From Astropecten irregularis (lineage: Eukaryota; Echinodermata; Asteroidea; Paxillosida; Astropectinidae): a stretch of DNA of 64,000 nucleotides. Position 1 is the stretch's first letter, and each line of letters begins with the position of its first letter. The notes under the pieces were generated by a model. The model was not told where the DNA came from, did no database searches, and was given only the letters and a program-made list of their open reading frames with translations. Location of the stretch: positions 6,138,001 to 6,202,000 of the forward strand of contig OZ020254.1 of NCBI GenBank assembly GCA_963971285.1, read 5' to 3'. Made by a program: the position numbers and the translations under genes. Below, piece by piece: positions 46,783 through 59,861 of the stretch.

Positions 46783-46828
46783 GGGGGGGGGGGGGGGGGT
46801 GATTACATGGATAGGGGGGGGGGGGGGA
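46783..46828. repeat. Two poly-G tracts
   Basis: Runs of 17 and 14 G (46783-46799, 46815-46828) separated by tgattacatggata. They can form G-quadruplexes in principle and are prone to sequencing error. Confidence 0.8.
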
Positions 46829-47811
46829 ATTTACACATACTGTTCGTCACGGACATTCAAGCTGCGGTCAGTTTTCACATCATTGCAACCCGGGCTTGCC
46901 ATCTGAAGTGTATCCTCGGGATTTTTTGTGGAGTTTGCCGCGGCGCGGATAAAATTTGACAAGAACTAAACACTTGACCGCTCCCATGAGAAAATATCAT
47001 ATTAATAAAATCTTGTCTTTCACGACGATTACATTAAATCCAGGTGTGAAGTACTGGGGGGGTTCTGTTTTTTTTCTTCTTCATGTTTTCATCCCCTTTG
47101 CGAGACGATAGTCAGAAACTCTAATGATGCTGAGCATAGAAATTATTTGATCTTTTTGTCACGTGTTTTTCTTCATTGTTTTTTCTCTGTCTATAATTAT
47201 ACATTTGTGGTAAAAATCACAATTTACAATAGAAACAAAAAACAGCTTTGGAATGTTTGGTTTTAATTTCCCTGATACTTTGTTCTGTGTGTGGTTTTTT
47301 TTTTAACTTGTTAATAGAAACAAACTTGTTATAATATATTAATTTCCCCATAGCCCCACAACCGTACGGCTTGTCACTGTGACTGCTCTATCTTGTAATT
47401 GCCTGGCCCATAATTAGGTTCAGTATGGTAACGGTTGGAGTTCGGGATTACGGTTTGGGTGTGTAAACAGGTAGCCCTACACACGTCTTTGGATAGTTAC
47501 TTGTTTAATCATGGCCCTGTGTGTGGTCATACGGTAATAGGGATACGGTATATTTGTGGCGAGATACACATATATAAAACCTTAGAGGGCGTTTTGAAAG
47601 AATCAGTACTCAGGTCTAAGGAGACATTCCTATAGACTTGTGTTCTAGAATAAACCCTTCATTTCCCCCTTGTAAGGAAACCCACGCAGCTGAACTAAAC
47701 TTTACACACACATATCCGACGCCACAACATACAATCCGCCATTACTGCAGTGTCCCGCCCTCCTTTCTTTGAAAACAAACGAATTTACGTGTGTGGGATA
47801 CACACCGCACG

Positions 47812-48037
47812 CAGTGGCGTCACCAAGGGGGGGCCGGGGGGGGGGGGGGCACGTGCCCCCTGGAAAACCTCGTGCCCCCCCCTCGTGCCCCCCCACCCCC
47901 CCCCCCCCATTTGAAATTTGGGTAGGTGAAAAAAATATAATATATAAAAAGTTTGCCCCCCCCAACAATTGCTAGTGCCCCCCTTGTGCCCCCCCCCCCC
48001 CCCCCTCCCCAGACTCAAAAGTCTGGTGACGCCACTG
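47812..48037. mobile_element. hAT-type MITE with perfect 8-bp target duplication, C/G homopolymer-rich
   Basis: The ends cagtggcgtcacca and tggtgacgccactg are inverted copies. Both sides carry ACCGCACG (47804-47811 and 48038-48045), an 8-bp duplication as made by hAT transposases. The interior is almost only poly-G and poly-C runs with a gtgcccccc pattern. It sits inside an older MITE (about 47700-48090) related to the 1111-1351 family. Confidence 0.85.
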
Positions 48038-49472
48038 ACCGCACGGCCAACTAAATGAATCGCTCGTCGGATTCGTGTAGAGACCAAGGTTTAGGACTAC
48101 GAGGATTAAAAAAATGTTCCGACTGTAAACTCATTCTAGTTTCCAAGAAAACAATTAAGGAGATGTCTCCTAATTAGTATACACTTTCAGACACTAACCT
48201 GTCTCCCTTTTATGATAATTAAAAGAATTAGATAATAATAATAATAATAATATGTTAATAAACTGTCACTCACCATGCCGTAGGGAGTTCAAACTCTTGC
48301 CCGCACCGTCGACAAATTTCCTCTCCCGGACCGCGAGCACAAAAGTCCAGGGCACTGTTCCTGCTAGCACCCGGTCCTAGTTCAAAGAATTCCTCTTAAA
48401 ACAATGGGGTTTTCGGCTTCAACACAGTCGAATGCGCAGCTCGTCAAATATGAAACTCATTGGCCAATTTGGCGGCCATTAGAAGTTACAGTAGCGGAGA
48501 TTCACAGTTGTACACTTGTGCAGGAAAATACAAAACAATCCCACATCGTTCGTGCAGCACGCTGGCACTATAGCAGTCAATGCACTGGAATTCCCATAGA
48601 CTTGTTGAATGGTAGAATGTTGAAGACTATTGTGAGAGTTACCGCACTGGCCACTCCCAGCCTACAGTTCTTGTCAACTCGTGTTTATGCGTTTCATTCC
48701 TATCTTCCGAGCTTTAAAATGGCAGCTTTCTATCACACTGTTCCCATAGATTTAAAAAATGCATACGTTACTGGCATATTTGGAAATACCGTGTGTCTAA
48801 TCCTCAACTTTGTCGTCCATGAAAGTTTTCCGTCCTCCGCACGTGGGCGCGGCCATCTTAGAATGAAAGCGAGGCCCGAGACACTGAGGGAGTGACGTCA
48901 TTCTCCAGGGTTGAACTACATTGTGAACTGTGCAGTGCACTAAATCATATACCAACTAGCACATCCACCCATCACTCATAATTATTATACACGAGTATAG
49001 AACACAAAGATACGATGGACCTTTTGTCAATGGGCACACTGTCTTTCTCAGTGCTGGGGACGTGATTTTTCTTTTCAAAATAAAATTGCCATTTTGGGGG
49101 TTTAAAAGTACCAGGCTTACATGTAAGTGAAGTACATGTATAACTTCATTGTATTCAGACACGGCGAGCCGATGATCAATTTTTGATTTGTGGAGCTTTT
49201 GGAGGCGAGAAGAAAACGCGTTCATATCATAAAACAGTTTCCCGGGTCGCTTTCGGTCAAAAAGCCTTTGAAATATAAGAATAAAAGAGATTCATTTGAA
49301 TTTTATCTATTTCGATGCACTAGCGCTCCACAATAATCCTACGTGATTAGTTGTGTGAATAAAGACAACAGCAAAATGTGGATGATAAAATTATGTGCAA
49401 TTTCGAAACCAACCGCGTTGAAGTATAATTTGGGAATCTATAAATCACTTACTATTCTTTGTAAGTGATTGA

Positions 49473-49525
49473 CTGGGGCGGGATTCGAATCAGCGAACCA
49501 GCGACCCCCTGCCGGTCTGTTAAAA
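49473..49525 (-). mobile_element. tRNA-like fragment, reverse strand
   Basis: gactggggcgggattcgaat + cagcgaaccagcgaccccct resembles the reversed SINE B-box half (ctccagtc end). A short C/T-rich stretch follows. Confidence 0.45.
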
Positions 49526-49654
49526 TTTGTCACAACCCCCCCTGCCCCGTTTTTTTTTTGTAATGTGGGGGTAGGGTTTTTATTTATTTCATTTGTTTTA
49601 GAAGGAACACAAACTGAACATAGACTGTTCGCCCAAAGATACAAGTTAAGTCTT

Positions 49655-49813
49655 CTTTTTTTTTACTAATTTTTATAAAAACACAATTTCAGGCGGGAAA
49701 TATTTTCACGGTATAATGTTCCTACCAGCACCATCTTCATTATCCTGAAAGTTATACATAATCTGTGAACATTATTGGTTGGGTATGTTACTTATCCTGT
49801 ACTGTACCTTTAA
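49655..49813 (+). mobile_element. TTAA-type MITE, variant subfamily, 5'-truncated
   Basis: The right half matches the main family (caccatcttcattatcctga), but the end reads atcctgtactgtaccttTAA rather than the catactttgg-type repeat. It shares this end with the reverse copy at 50416, which marks a second subfamily. Confidence 0.6.
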
Positions 49814-50415
49814 CTCGTATTGCATTGACTGGGAATTGCGTTTTGGAGGATATACCATTAAAAAAAAGGTCCGGGGAATCGCAATCCAACAAGAAAATTC
49901 AGAATGGGCCGTGAAGAAAGGTCCCTCACACTGAAAAATAGAATCCATTAAAAATCTCTCTGTGGACATTATTATATACTAATGCAAGTAATGCAATAAT
50001 GTGCCAAGATTCAACTGCTCATGCGATTTGCATGGTGTGTATATAGACATGCAGACATCCCACGTGTGGAAGTTTTACCACTCATCTCTCAATCCCTAAG
50101 CATCCGGTACGCCCCAGAGGTACACGACGGCGTGCAAAATATTATCAACTTCACAGAAAATCGTTAACAAGACAAGCTCTTCCGAATCTCTGAACAAGTC
50201 GCCAGTCGTGTGTATAAGAGTGGCTTGGGGCAGAGGAAGATACGGTATATGCAGCTATAGCACACAGGATGATAAGAACAAGATGTAATAATCGATACGA
50301 GTGATGAAAGAGTGTGGTTATACACTGTGATAAAAAACACCCAACAACCCAGCCGAGAGTTATCGAGTTATTAAGACACCCCGCCCATGCACTCAATCCA
50401 ACTCCGATCACAACT

Positions 50416-50600
50416 TTAAAGGTACAGTACAGGATTGGTAACATACCCAAATAGAAATGTTCACATAATTACGTGTAACTTTCAGGATATGAAGGTGGTG
50501 CTGGTAAAAAGTAACATACCGTTAAAATATTCCGCCTGAAATGGTGTAATTATCCAGAAATTAGTAAAACAAGACCGAAAACAGTTTTGATCTCGGGGTG
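50416..50600 (-). mobile_element. TTAA-type MITE, variant subfamily, reverse truncated copy
   Basis: Starts TTAAAGGTACAGTACAGGAT and continues as the reverse complement of the 49655-49813 copy through aacataccgttaaaatattc. It is followed by a 24-base A run near 50607-50630. Confidence 0.6.
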
Positions 50601-52698
50601 AGGTCAAAAAAAAAAAAAAAAAAAAAAAGTGAGTCCGGTTTTCGCTATTTTCTCGTGACTCAGATTCCGATTGAGCTAAAGGTTGCACAGGTGTATTATT
50701 CTATGTACATGCTGGATTAGCGTGAGTGTGAGTGCTGTCCTGTGACCTTTACCAACCATATCATTAATACCTTTAAGCTGTACCCAAATACTTGATATAC
50801 AATCTCCACGATACATACCCTAGGCTGAGTGGACATGCCTATATTTAAGTGACGATTTTAAGGAGGGTTATCTAACTAGATCATTTTATTGGGCGATTCC
50901 CTTAAAAAAAAACTTGTGTGGAAGGACACACGACGATACTCGAGGGAATTAGTCCTTGAGCCAGGGGCTGAAATTTCAAAAAGTAGTCTTAAGCTACCGT
51001 TTTGGACCGTCCATCATATTTTTGGCCCTTTTTATATTTTATCTACATCATAAAACTCAATTTAGAATTTGCAGATGGTACCGGCAAATCGGCTGGCCCA
51101 TGGACTAAATGTACAGTGGTGAATGATATGATAATTATTATAGGGTGACAGGAACGTGCAGTGAGATAATATGACCCATAAATCGCAATGATGCGTAATT
51201 ACAGATAGACGAAAGGGAAATTAGATTGGATGTATACAGAGTGCATGCACACTTTACAACCGCTGCGATCCGTCATTTTAGACTATGCTCCCAATAGATA
51301 ATACTGTAATAAAAATGAGGATGTCTCGATCAGTGTATAAAGTGAACATGAATGATAATTTGCAACAATGTATCGCAGTGTTCACTCCAAATGCATCATA
51401 TCATATTTTGTCGTGGAGTTTCCGACCCCCCCCCCCCCCTCCACTTTATAATGGTTGCGTTCAATTTCAAAGCTGTGCCATCTCGCATGGACCAGTGAAA
51501 TATTGAGGGGGCGGGTCGATTATGGGGGTGGGGGAGGAGGGCCGCTCCACGCACAGAAAATACATCAATAGCAAACTGCTTCAGCTTGATGATACAGGTG
51601 ACCAACCAAACTCTCGTGTAATGTGTATACTGTTCGCGACTGGTTCCCTGCATTCTTTTCTGATATATTGAGCATCAATTAATTTGCTTGGCAATATTTT
51701 TCCTGATAAGCTGCTATATATACGTGGACTATGATTTCATGGAGTCCGTCAAGCGTGACGGTGACCTGATTTCGTTTGCCTTGGACTTGGCGTCCGAGTT
51801 GTTTCCACCTGACTGGGTTGCCTCCTACTTCTAGATGTACATTCCGAGCTACCTGGCAATCTTCTGTAAGCGGCTTACCGAGATGTAAACACTGTCTGGC
51901 AAATATTGAAAGATAACCATAGAAATGACGCAAATACTGGCTATAGGCATACGGTGTATACGGTACACTGATAAAAATGTACATGTCACGCCGTATACTA
52001 TTCCAGCAATTTTACGTCGATCACTAAACGCCAGCCAAATGTAAATACAATGTATGACAATTCTAAGAAAATGTGTTATATTTGTTTTCTTCTAACACTG
52101 TTCATTATTTTTCAACCTTCTATAGACATGGGGGTGGCCTTAATTACATGGGGAAATTGGGAGCATGTATATGGTGGATTGCAACGGTATATTACAGCAG
52201 GGGGAACCAGGGACAATGTATAGGGAACTTCATGCAACCGATGTCTCCATACAAAGATGGGTCCGTGTACAGAAATGAAAACCTGTTGCTACACGTACAC
52301 ACAGCGGCTGTACACTGCATGCCCAGGGAGTGCGAAATCTGTTTCCCCGTCTACCTAGAACCCAAGCAACGCCATCAGCCACCTGCATGCATGAAGGATA
52401 TGATATGATATTTTTTGGTCTCTTCGAATTCCTTCATTGATTTTTAAGTCGGTAGATTGATGCCTGTATGCCCTTATAGAGCAAGCAGTGTAATACGGAC
52501 AGCTAAATTGTGCACTTAGAACTCGCTGCCGGGTAGCTAGGTATAATTCTGGAACAATTTGGGAAGTGACCGAAACTCGTCAATGCGGTGACCGTAACTC
52601 ATCGATTGTCATTTGCTCGAACGAGGAGAATGGTAGTTAGACCTATACAATTGAATCCATGCCCTTTCGTTTGGGTAACGATCACTGAGTATAGCCAT

Positions 52699-53944
52699 CA
52701 GGGATGCCAGTTGGTTATCAGTCCAGGGCCGGAATTTTTTTGGGAATGGATAAAGTAGGCGAATAATGCACGCACGCACGCGCACCGGACGTAAAAAAGC
52801 GCCTATACACATAATGAACACTGATACATGTCATGCTAAAAACCAACAAAACCATGAGACCGTATAGGCCCTAAATTTTTCTAAATAAAAAAAAATAGCG
52901 GCCGAACGGCAACAGAAATTCACAAACGCAGGATAAGGAACGTTACAACTTTACTCCAAAGATTACATACCTGCCATTCAAATTACAAAACGATCAAACG
53001 AAAAAAATGACCAAACAAACGAAATAATAAATAGGCCCTACACCTAATAGTATTAACCCTAATTACCGGTATAATTTCCACGAAAACGCTGGCTACATTT
53101 GACGTACGCCGCGCGATCGTTTCGAACGCAGGATAAGGAACGTTACAACTTTACTCCAAAGATTACATACCTGCCATTCAAATTACAAAACGATCAAACG
53201 AAAAAAATGACCAAACAAACGAAATAATAAATAGGCCCTACACCTAATAGTATTAACCCTAATTACCGGTATAATTTCCACGAAAACGCTGGCTACATTT
53301 GACGTACGCCGCGCGATCGTTTCGACTTCGAGTTCACCAGACCGCATGGTCAGCCATTTTGTACATACATAGTCTTGATCCAAGACGTTCGATCGCTGTT
53401 TGTAGTGCGCCCTCTTATGACTAATACACCATCACAATCCATTCAGCGTACGTAAAAAAGTAATGCAAGGACCAAGACAAGTCTATTAATTCCGACCGCA
53501 ACAAACCATGCATCGTGCACACAGCACACCGCGTGGTCGCTGTGTAGGCACTGTCCGATCGAGATATGTCTGCCGTTGTGTGGGCTCTGTCGCCCGTATG
53601 CGCCGCGCCGCTGTGTAAGTTATACGCTCCAGTGCGGTGTTTCGGCGCTTTACGGCAGAAAAGGTGGCATTTTCTTTCACTTTTATCGGTATGTTTCTGG
53701 GCGATTTCACTGATTTATGCAGTATTTAGAAAGTGTTTGATTTTCAGCATGGTTTTTAACAAAATACGTTGCAGGTTTTCGGAAAATGTAAACTGAAAAA
53801 AGAAAGCGCTGTGTGAATGGTAGTTTCGGTAATTTCGCAAGTGTTTATTGTCGCTCCGAACTACAAATGCCGACGGCCGGAGGCTTTTTCCGAAAATATG
53901 AAAAAGCCGGAATTCCGGCAATTGCCGGAAGTCTGGCATCCCTG
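52699..53944. mobile_element. 1.25-kb non-autonomous DNA transposon with cagggatgccag ends, hAT-like
   Basis: cagggatgccag at 52699-52710 and ctggcatccctg at 53933-53944 are exact inverted copies. The flanks (..atagccat / cagccatg..) share AGCCAT, suggesting a worn target duplication. The interior carries an exact 200-bp tandem duplication, listed separately, and ggccggaattt / aattccggc as an extension of the terminal repeat. No transposase frame was found; the 76-codon frame at 53566-53796 has no recognisable domain. Confidence 0.65.
52925..53324. repeat. Perfect tandem duplication, 2 x 200 bp
   Basis: 52925-53124 and 53125-53324 are identical base for base by eye (aacgcaggataaggaacgtt at both starts, gcgcgatcgtttcga at both ends). 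It lies within the element at 52699-53944. It is either a very recent duplication or an assembly artefact. Confidence 0.9.
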
Positions 53945-54085
53945 CAGCCATGCATGAGCTTTGTTTTTCGAGCTTGTTCCACAATCAGTGAAGTTCTACT
54001 TGTAAAGGTCCAATGACGTGGGCGGGTCCTCATACCTGAAAGGGGGTGGGAGTGTGATCCTCTAGCTGGGTCGTAGTAATATCAT

Positions 54086-54212
54086 AATCCGACTTGCGAT
54101 TCATGTAATTGGCCCTGCGGTGTATCAGGAGACCTTGTAGTGTAGAGTGCGACGGAGCGTGATATTTTCACACAAAATGCGGACGGGGACACCGCAGCAA
54201 TGGCGGACGGAT
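54086..54212 (+). mobile_element. Partial copy of the cgatccgacggcac MITE
   Basis: ccgacttgcgattcatgtaa, gtgcgacggagcg and gcggacggggacacc match the right half of the 1111-1351 element. The left half is missing. Confidence 0.65.
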
Positions 54213-55444
54213 AGAGGAGGGCCTGACGTTTAGATCCTATTGTAAGATCTTTCTCAAAGTCTAAAGGTTAATGTAGGCGTATAACATTATTTGGATGGCA
54301 TTCCAAGATTCTTGGTAAACCAAACTCAGTGACAATACTTCGTCCCTTTTGACTAGTTTGTCCCTTTGACTGCGCACGTATCAAAGTATCTTGACCGGGC
54401 TTTGAACAAAAATGACAACATTACGCATGTAGCTGACATGTAGACGAATTTTACTTACTAGCCGCATACAGCAGAGGTAACGTGTAGTAAGTATGTGGCT
54501 TATGAACAGGAAATCAAATGGTTTCATGACGCAAACAACACTCTAAGTTCGTCACAGTGGAAGAAAGTGGCTCCCACGTACCAAATCAGTAATCGAGATT
54601 GGTATATTATTATGCGAAATGCGACTTATAATCCCTATATGAAAGTGCATGTCGAAAATGTTGTATTAGCCGTTAAGTAGGCCTAACTTGTCCGATTTAG
54701 GCGTCTATGAATCAGTGTAAGCAGTATTAGGTACGGTGTCGGCCTGGTTCAATCCACAGAAGTACTGCATTAGAGGATGAGAATATCGGGCCTATATAGG
54801 CCTAGACGAACTTAAAGGTTCAAAGCAATGATCACCTGGCCCACGCAGGGCAATTTTAAACTAGACCAAACCGGACCCTGGGCGGATGGTGCACGGCGGG
54901 GTTTACGGAACCAGAAAACGACGGTAACCGCAGGCGAAGACACGGAGCCGGCAGCACCGTCTAGATCTGGGTATCCTCGTCCCGGACCGATGTTGCAGGA
55001 AATGGATTGAGATCTGATTATACAAGGCCAGCCACGTGGATAGCCTGTTGACTCAAGATTTCACACTTCCAAAGAGAAGAACATTAATGGCCTCAGGATG
55101 ATATTGCTTTAATAAGGATAAATATATAGATCTATAGGGTAGCTTATATAAATCCCGAGCATGGAGGCAGTGGCTTTTATCAAATTGGCGCTTACTACTA
55201 GATTTGCACTGCAGTTCGACTCTTTAGTACAGTTAACAGAATCAATTTATTTGAAACAAAACAAACAAAATACGGTATAAAATCAATGAAAATATCGTAA
55301 ATTACACCTCCCATCCATATTGGTAAATCAATTCGATGGCTGCCGACATCGAAAACGTGTTTAAAACAACCAGCCAATCTAACCAGAACGGAGCCCACTG
55401 AGCTTTAAAAAAGGTCACGACTTCTAGCTATAAGCCCTTTACAT

Positions 55445-55565
55445 GGGGCATGTTTGTTTAAAGCACGGGATCCCAGATTTGCGGATCCACGTTATATGCA
55501 GGGTATGCTAAAATGGGATCCAGATCAGAAGATCCGTGATCTTGCGCGTTAAACAAACAGGCCCA
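55445..55565. mobile_element. MITE with gggcctgtttgttta ends, second copy
   Basis: ggggcatgtttgtttaaagc and gcgttaaacaaacaggccc are the inverted ends. The inner gatttgcggatccacg and gggtatgctaaaatgggatc correspond to the 28957 copy. Confidence 0.7.
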
Positions 55566-56609
55566 TAGAATATATAGGCCTACGCAAAATTCCAGAAACT
55601 CGTCCACTTAATTATAATCAGCATGACGTCATCGCATTACGTCATCATTATGATAATAATAATAATCCATGACAACAACATCTCCCGAAACATAATTGAT
55701 CACGGCCAATTATAATATCAACGTCATTAAAAACACTCTCATCTCAGTTTTCAAGTCAACCCCGTTTATATTTTCTTCTCCTATATCCCTTGCCTCTCTA
55801 GTCCAAAATTGACGGGTGAATATTATCATTTTCCCCCTCGACAATTAACAGTGGAAGCCGAGGGTGCATTTCATGCACTGATGGAGTGCATCATACACAA
55901 ATTGACCTGTCTAATATCTGAAGCCACTCTTATTTTACTGCATCGTCATCTTTAAAAAACAAAATCAAACTCTCACAACAAAATTTTGCCTAATGGATAA
56001 ATCTATAGATTAACCTATTTCTCATCTGTCAGGAGTCAAAGACGCTCGGATTTACAGAGGGTGTATAATACTTGACTTTTGTTTTAAAAATAGCTTACGA
56101 TGTGTTCATTTCTTCACGGTTAGTGTAGGGACGGGCCATGTCCGATTACACGCATTCCTTACAGCTCGTATGCAGTGGCGTGTACATAATTACATGTACA
56201 CACAATTCCAATGCATGGTTGATTTCCGGGTAAAGGTATAGCAGTCTGACAAGTGATTTTGTTTAAATTGTCGTTGAGTGGGTTTGTGCGTCCCAATCGA
56301 GATGGATGGAGACCGATGGGGGCGGAAACTACGAAAACCCACTACACAATGACGATTGCTTTGACATCATTCCATATCCTGTGTGCTAAAAGCGTTCCTG
56401 TATACTTCCAAATGATATATCACATGCGTATTATTGAAATGCCCTCGACTGATCGGGTTTAAAACTGAAATAACAAATTCTGTTGTCAGTGTCCCCTACT
56501 CTATTGTAGCCTTTGAGAAATATCCCGTTATTGTATACAAATGTAAAAGGCCCTCGTAAATTCAAGCATATTTCAGGTCATTCTTTTGGCTGATGAGCAG
56601 TTCCCAGCA

Positions 56610-56850
56610 GGGGCCAATTTCATGGAGCTGCTAAGCATAAAACAATTGCCGAGCACAAAAATGTCTTGCCCAATAAAACAAACCACCATTAAAAATGCCA
56701 TATGGTCAGCAAACAATAGCCAATAAACAATTACAAGTGATACAATTACAGAGCACATGGACATTTGGTTGTTAATCCTGTTTTTATCAAGACAGACATT
56801 TCATGGTTAGCAAATTTGTGTGCTATAAGCAGGGCCGTAAAATTGGCCCC
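56610..56850 (+). mobile_element. MITE with ggggccaatttcatagagct ends, complete copy
   Basis: Left ggggccaatttcatggagct, right end eroded to gccgtaaaattggcccc. The interior caataaaacaaaccaccatt is intact. Confidence 0.75.
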
Positions 56851-57837
56851 AGTTTATTCTAGGTTTTCCCAGTCAGTTTCGGCAAATGAGCGGACAATTT
56901 CATTTTCACGCATTCGTGTTGACGTGATTTTGCCTCCTCGGTTGAAACCGTCACTTGATTTCACTTTGATGCATCCGTATTTATATAGCATTGCATTAAA
57001 TTAAATTCAACAGTCGTTCAGTTAAGCCATGCAAAATCGACATTCAATTCAGCAAACTGCCAAGTCGTTGCGAATTTGAATGCTGTTCGAATGGAAATTT
57101 ATATTGAAAGGCGATTCTTTTTATTCGCCTTGTTTACATTTTGCTTGCACATGAAGTGAAATCCAATGACTATTTTGAGGTGCCTTGCAGTTTCACGCGA
57201 AATGGAATGACGCAGCGTTTAAATTGTCCACTCGTTCGCCGAAAATGACCGGGAAAACCTGTACTTGTTTCACAAGAAGGTCTAGCCTTCACGACGGTCC
57301 CACTTGAAAACGCCTCCTATTTTTTGCCAGCAAAACGAAGTGCAGTGCCCTTTGTAATTAGTATCATTAAATTAATTAGCCGTACAGACCGTTAACCGAC
57401 TTTCCATTCTGTAACAGGATTCTGGAACAATTGATGGAAGCGGTGAAAGTGCATGCATGCTTCCTAATTTTCCGCCATCCTTCAAAACTCCGAGAAAACC
57501 TTTAGCTGGGAAACAACATTAATGCATATCCGTGCAGCATCCGACATTCATTTAAACCGCTTCCGTGTGTGCGGTTACTTGAAAGTGAAACGATAATGGC
57601 CTTTGGGATTTTAACGACATTAAAGTTGTTAGTATGTTCATGTCTAAAACATTAGCTTTAATGTCAGAGTCATGTATTTTCCTAATTGAGTCATTTTGTT
57701 CATTTCTTGTTTATTATCAATATTCAATTGGGAATGAGTAATAATAATTAAAACAGATTATAATAAAAAATAATTTGTCCATTCGTTCCTTTGTTTTTAT
57801 ACGTTTACTTTGAAGAGAACGAAACAATAACACAACT

Positions 57838-58098
57838 AGGGGTCGATTTCACGAAACTCATCGTAACTATCATCAAGTCGTAGATTTCACTTATTATGCA
57901 TTGCAGCCCGTAGAAGTTATCCAGTTTCCGTAACTCGAGTTACAGACCAAAAACCGCCACGGCCAAACGGAACGTACAAAACACTTAGGCTATGGAAAGT
58001 TTCCATTCCTATCAAGTCGTATATAACTTATTACGCATTGCAGCCCCACGTATTATCCTTCGTAACTCGCCGGTTACGATCGATCGTAACTGGGCCTA
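57838..58098 (+). mobile_element. Composite of two small gatttcacgaaactc-type MITE copies
   Basis: The first unit starts ggggtcgatttcacgaaact and reaches taactcgagttacagacc (57953). A second, partial unit repeats tatcaagtcgta to cggttacgatcgatcgtaac (58010-58092). Confidence 0.6.
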
Positions 58099-59815
58099 CG
58101 CATAGTGTGTATGTATGTACGACTTGTACTAATGAACACGTGAAAATAATTGAAAACGCTCCCATTTGAACCACTCACTTTCCTGGGTTGAGATATCTAG
58201 CGAACGTCCCTTATATAAAAATACAAAAAAAAAAACGGTTAAGTAATACCATGGAAATTCCTCTTTCATGCGTTTCGTGAAAACCTTCTGAAGGCCTACA
58301 CATTTACAATGTCCCTGCCTACTACATATTCAACCTATTGTGTTCGGTCTCCACAATGCTTCAGAACGCGCTCATACAAAACAATGAAATCCTTGTCTTC
58401 ACAATGATACAAAATTCTGGAATACAATCATGTATATTCTGTGTGCATGTGAATACGGAGACGGACTTGGTATCTGCATGCTGCTTGTTGTAGGTACATG
58501 TAAGTACGGATACGGTATACGACTCTATCTGAGATACCATTGCAACCACTTCATTCAGGTTGTACGCACGCCATACGCAGTGCGTGAGCACAGGCGGATG
58601 GCGCAATCACGTGCTGTACTATTATCCGTATGCTATTATCAGTTGGATGGACACTGCAACGTCCATGCATCATGGTCAGCAGGCATTTTGTCTTATTTCG
58701 TAAGCCCCCAATTAGAGCAAACGATTCACTCACTCAATCGTCAGCTTAATTTTAAATGACGTGGTTAAAACGTGTCCATCACACCGTGAATGAACGGTCT
58801 ACACCAATCCGCCCACTCCCGCAAAAATGAAGGACGATTTGACGCTTGAACTCCCAAACGGGAAGACATTATTAGACACAACTTAAGTGTCTCAAATCGA
58901 AAGAATACATGTGTAATTTGAAACACGTTTGCAGAAATCCCAACCACCTCCGTACAATGATAAAAAAAAAAAGGAAACTGAGCCAAACAAACAAACAAGC
59001 AACTAAACAAACGGTTTGGTATATACCGTGCACCACAATCCAATTAAACATAGTAACACTGCGCCAAGGACGCTTTTCCGGGGAAGCTGCCCTGCCCACG
59101 CGTCAAGATGACATCGGGAACGTGCCAGCTCGACCCGTTTTCTGGCGCCGGAATTGCACGAGGGACACTGTTTCACCAGATTTTGGGGGATGGAGGTGCC
59201 GTTAAATCGCACGTTCGGCCAGGCAGGTATCAGTTTCCACCGGACGCCATAGGCCCGGGTAACGGACGGCCCAGACGCGTTCGGTATACTAACCTCGTCA
59301 CTACTACTATCACTGACAAATAAAATAACCTTCATTTTGATGGGTGAGCGGAGTGACGACTTGAAGTTAATATAGGACAAGGCATATAGGATGTCCTATC
59401 GGTATCAAGACACGTCTAATAATTTCCTGGCCTAGTTCAATTCGTGGGGCTCAATATCCTGTACTTTTTTGTCTTTTCCACGAATGGCAATTAATCATTT
59501 TTAACATGGTGTGGGCCCTACTTAATGGTCTGACACGTACCGGTATTATAATGGACTATAACGGGTCAAAACAAAGGTCTTGATAATGAGATGTAGTGAA
59601 TATGGGAAATAGATCTAGGCTTACGGTACCTTGCTGGGACAAGACTATTACAAAACAAAGGCTCAGGCTCGGGCTCTGTCATCCACTGGTTGTGGTTTTT
59701 CATTGAGGCGCGCCCAAGCTCTGTTTTATTTTTTAAACCAGAGAATCAACTTCCGAAGCGCAGCCAAAAGCCCCTATTATAGATACCCGTATATTTAAGA
59801 ATGGATTCACGAAAT

Positions 59816-59861
59816 TGAGCTTGAGCCTGAGTCTGAGCCTGAGCCTGAGCCTGTACTGAGT
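59816..59861. repeat. (GAGCCT)n short array
   Basis: gagcctgagtctgagcctga and following units, about six copies, followed by gttttcgtttcgtaaagctcc. Similar gaacaagaaaa/ttccgtttcgta context occurs at 4780-4910 and 41380-41480, suggesting a dispersed, poorly kept element. Confidence 0.6.

Larger units (their letters stand above)
42121..52698. other. 3' flank of the neuropeptide gene; no further gene recognised
   Basis: Includes the unassigned 3' UTR. The longest non-repeat frame, 48404-48895 (163 codons), contains two related stretches (aattcccatagacttgttga and ctgttcccatagatttaaaa) and ggcggccatt / ggccatctta motifs common in repeat elements. It looks like repeat-derived DNA rather than a gene. 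The 111-codon frame at 52073-52408 shows no domain I recognise. Confidence 0.45.

Noticed and set aside
48404-48895. 163-codon frame
   Set aside because: No domain recognised, internal duplicated stretches and motifs seen in repeat elements; probably repeat-derived and not a gene.
59003-59380. 125-codon minus-strand frame and overlapping + strand frames
   Set aside because: A GC-richer patch opens several frames on both strands. A possible donor (CAG|GTATCA at 59225) was noted, but there was no matching acceptor or recognisable protein.
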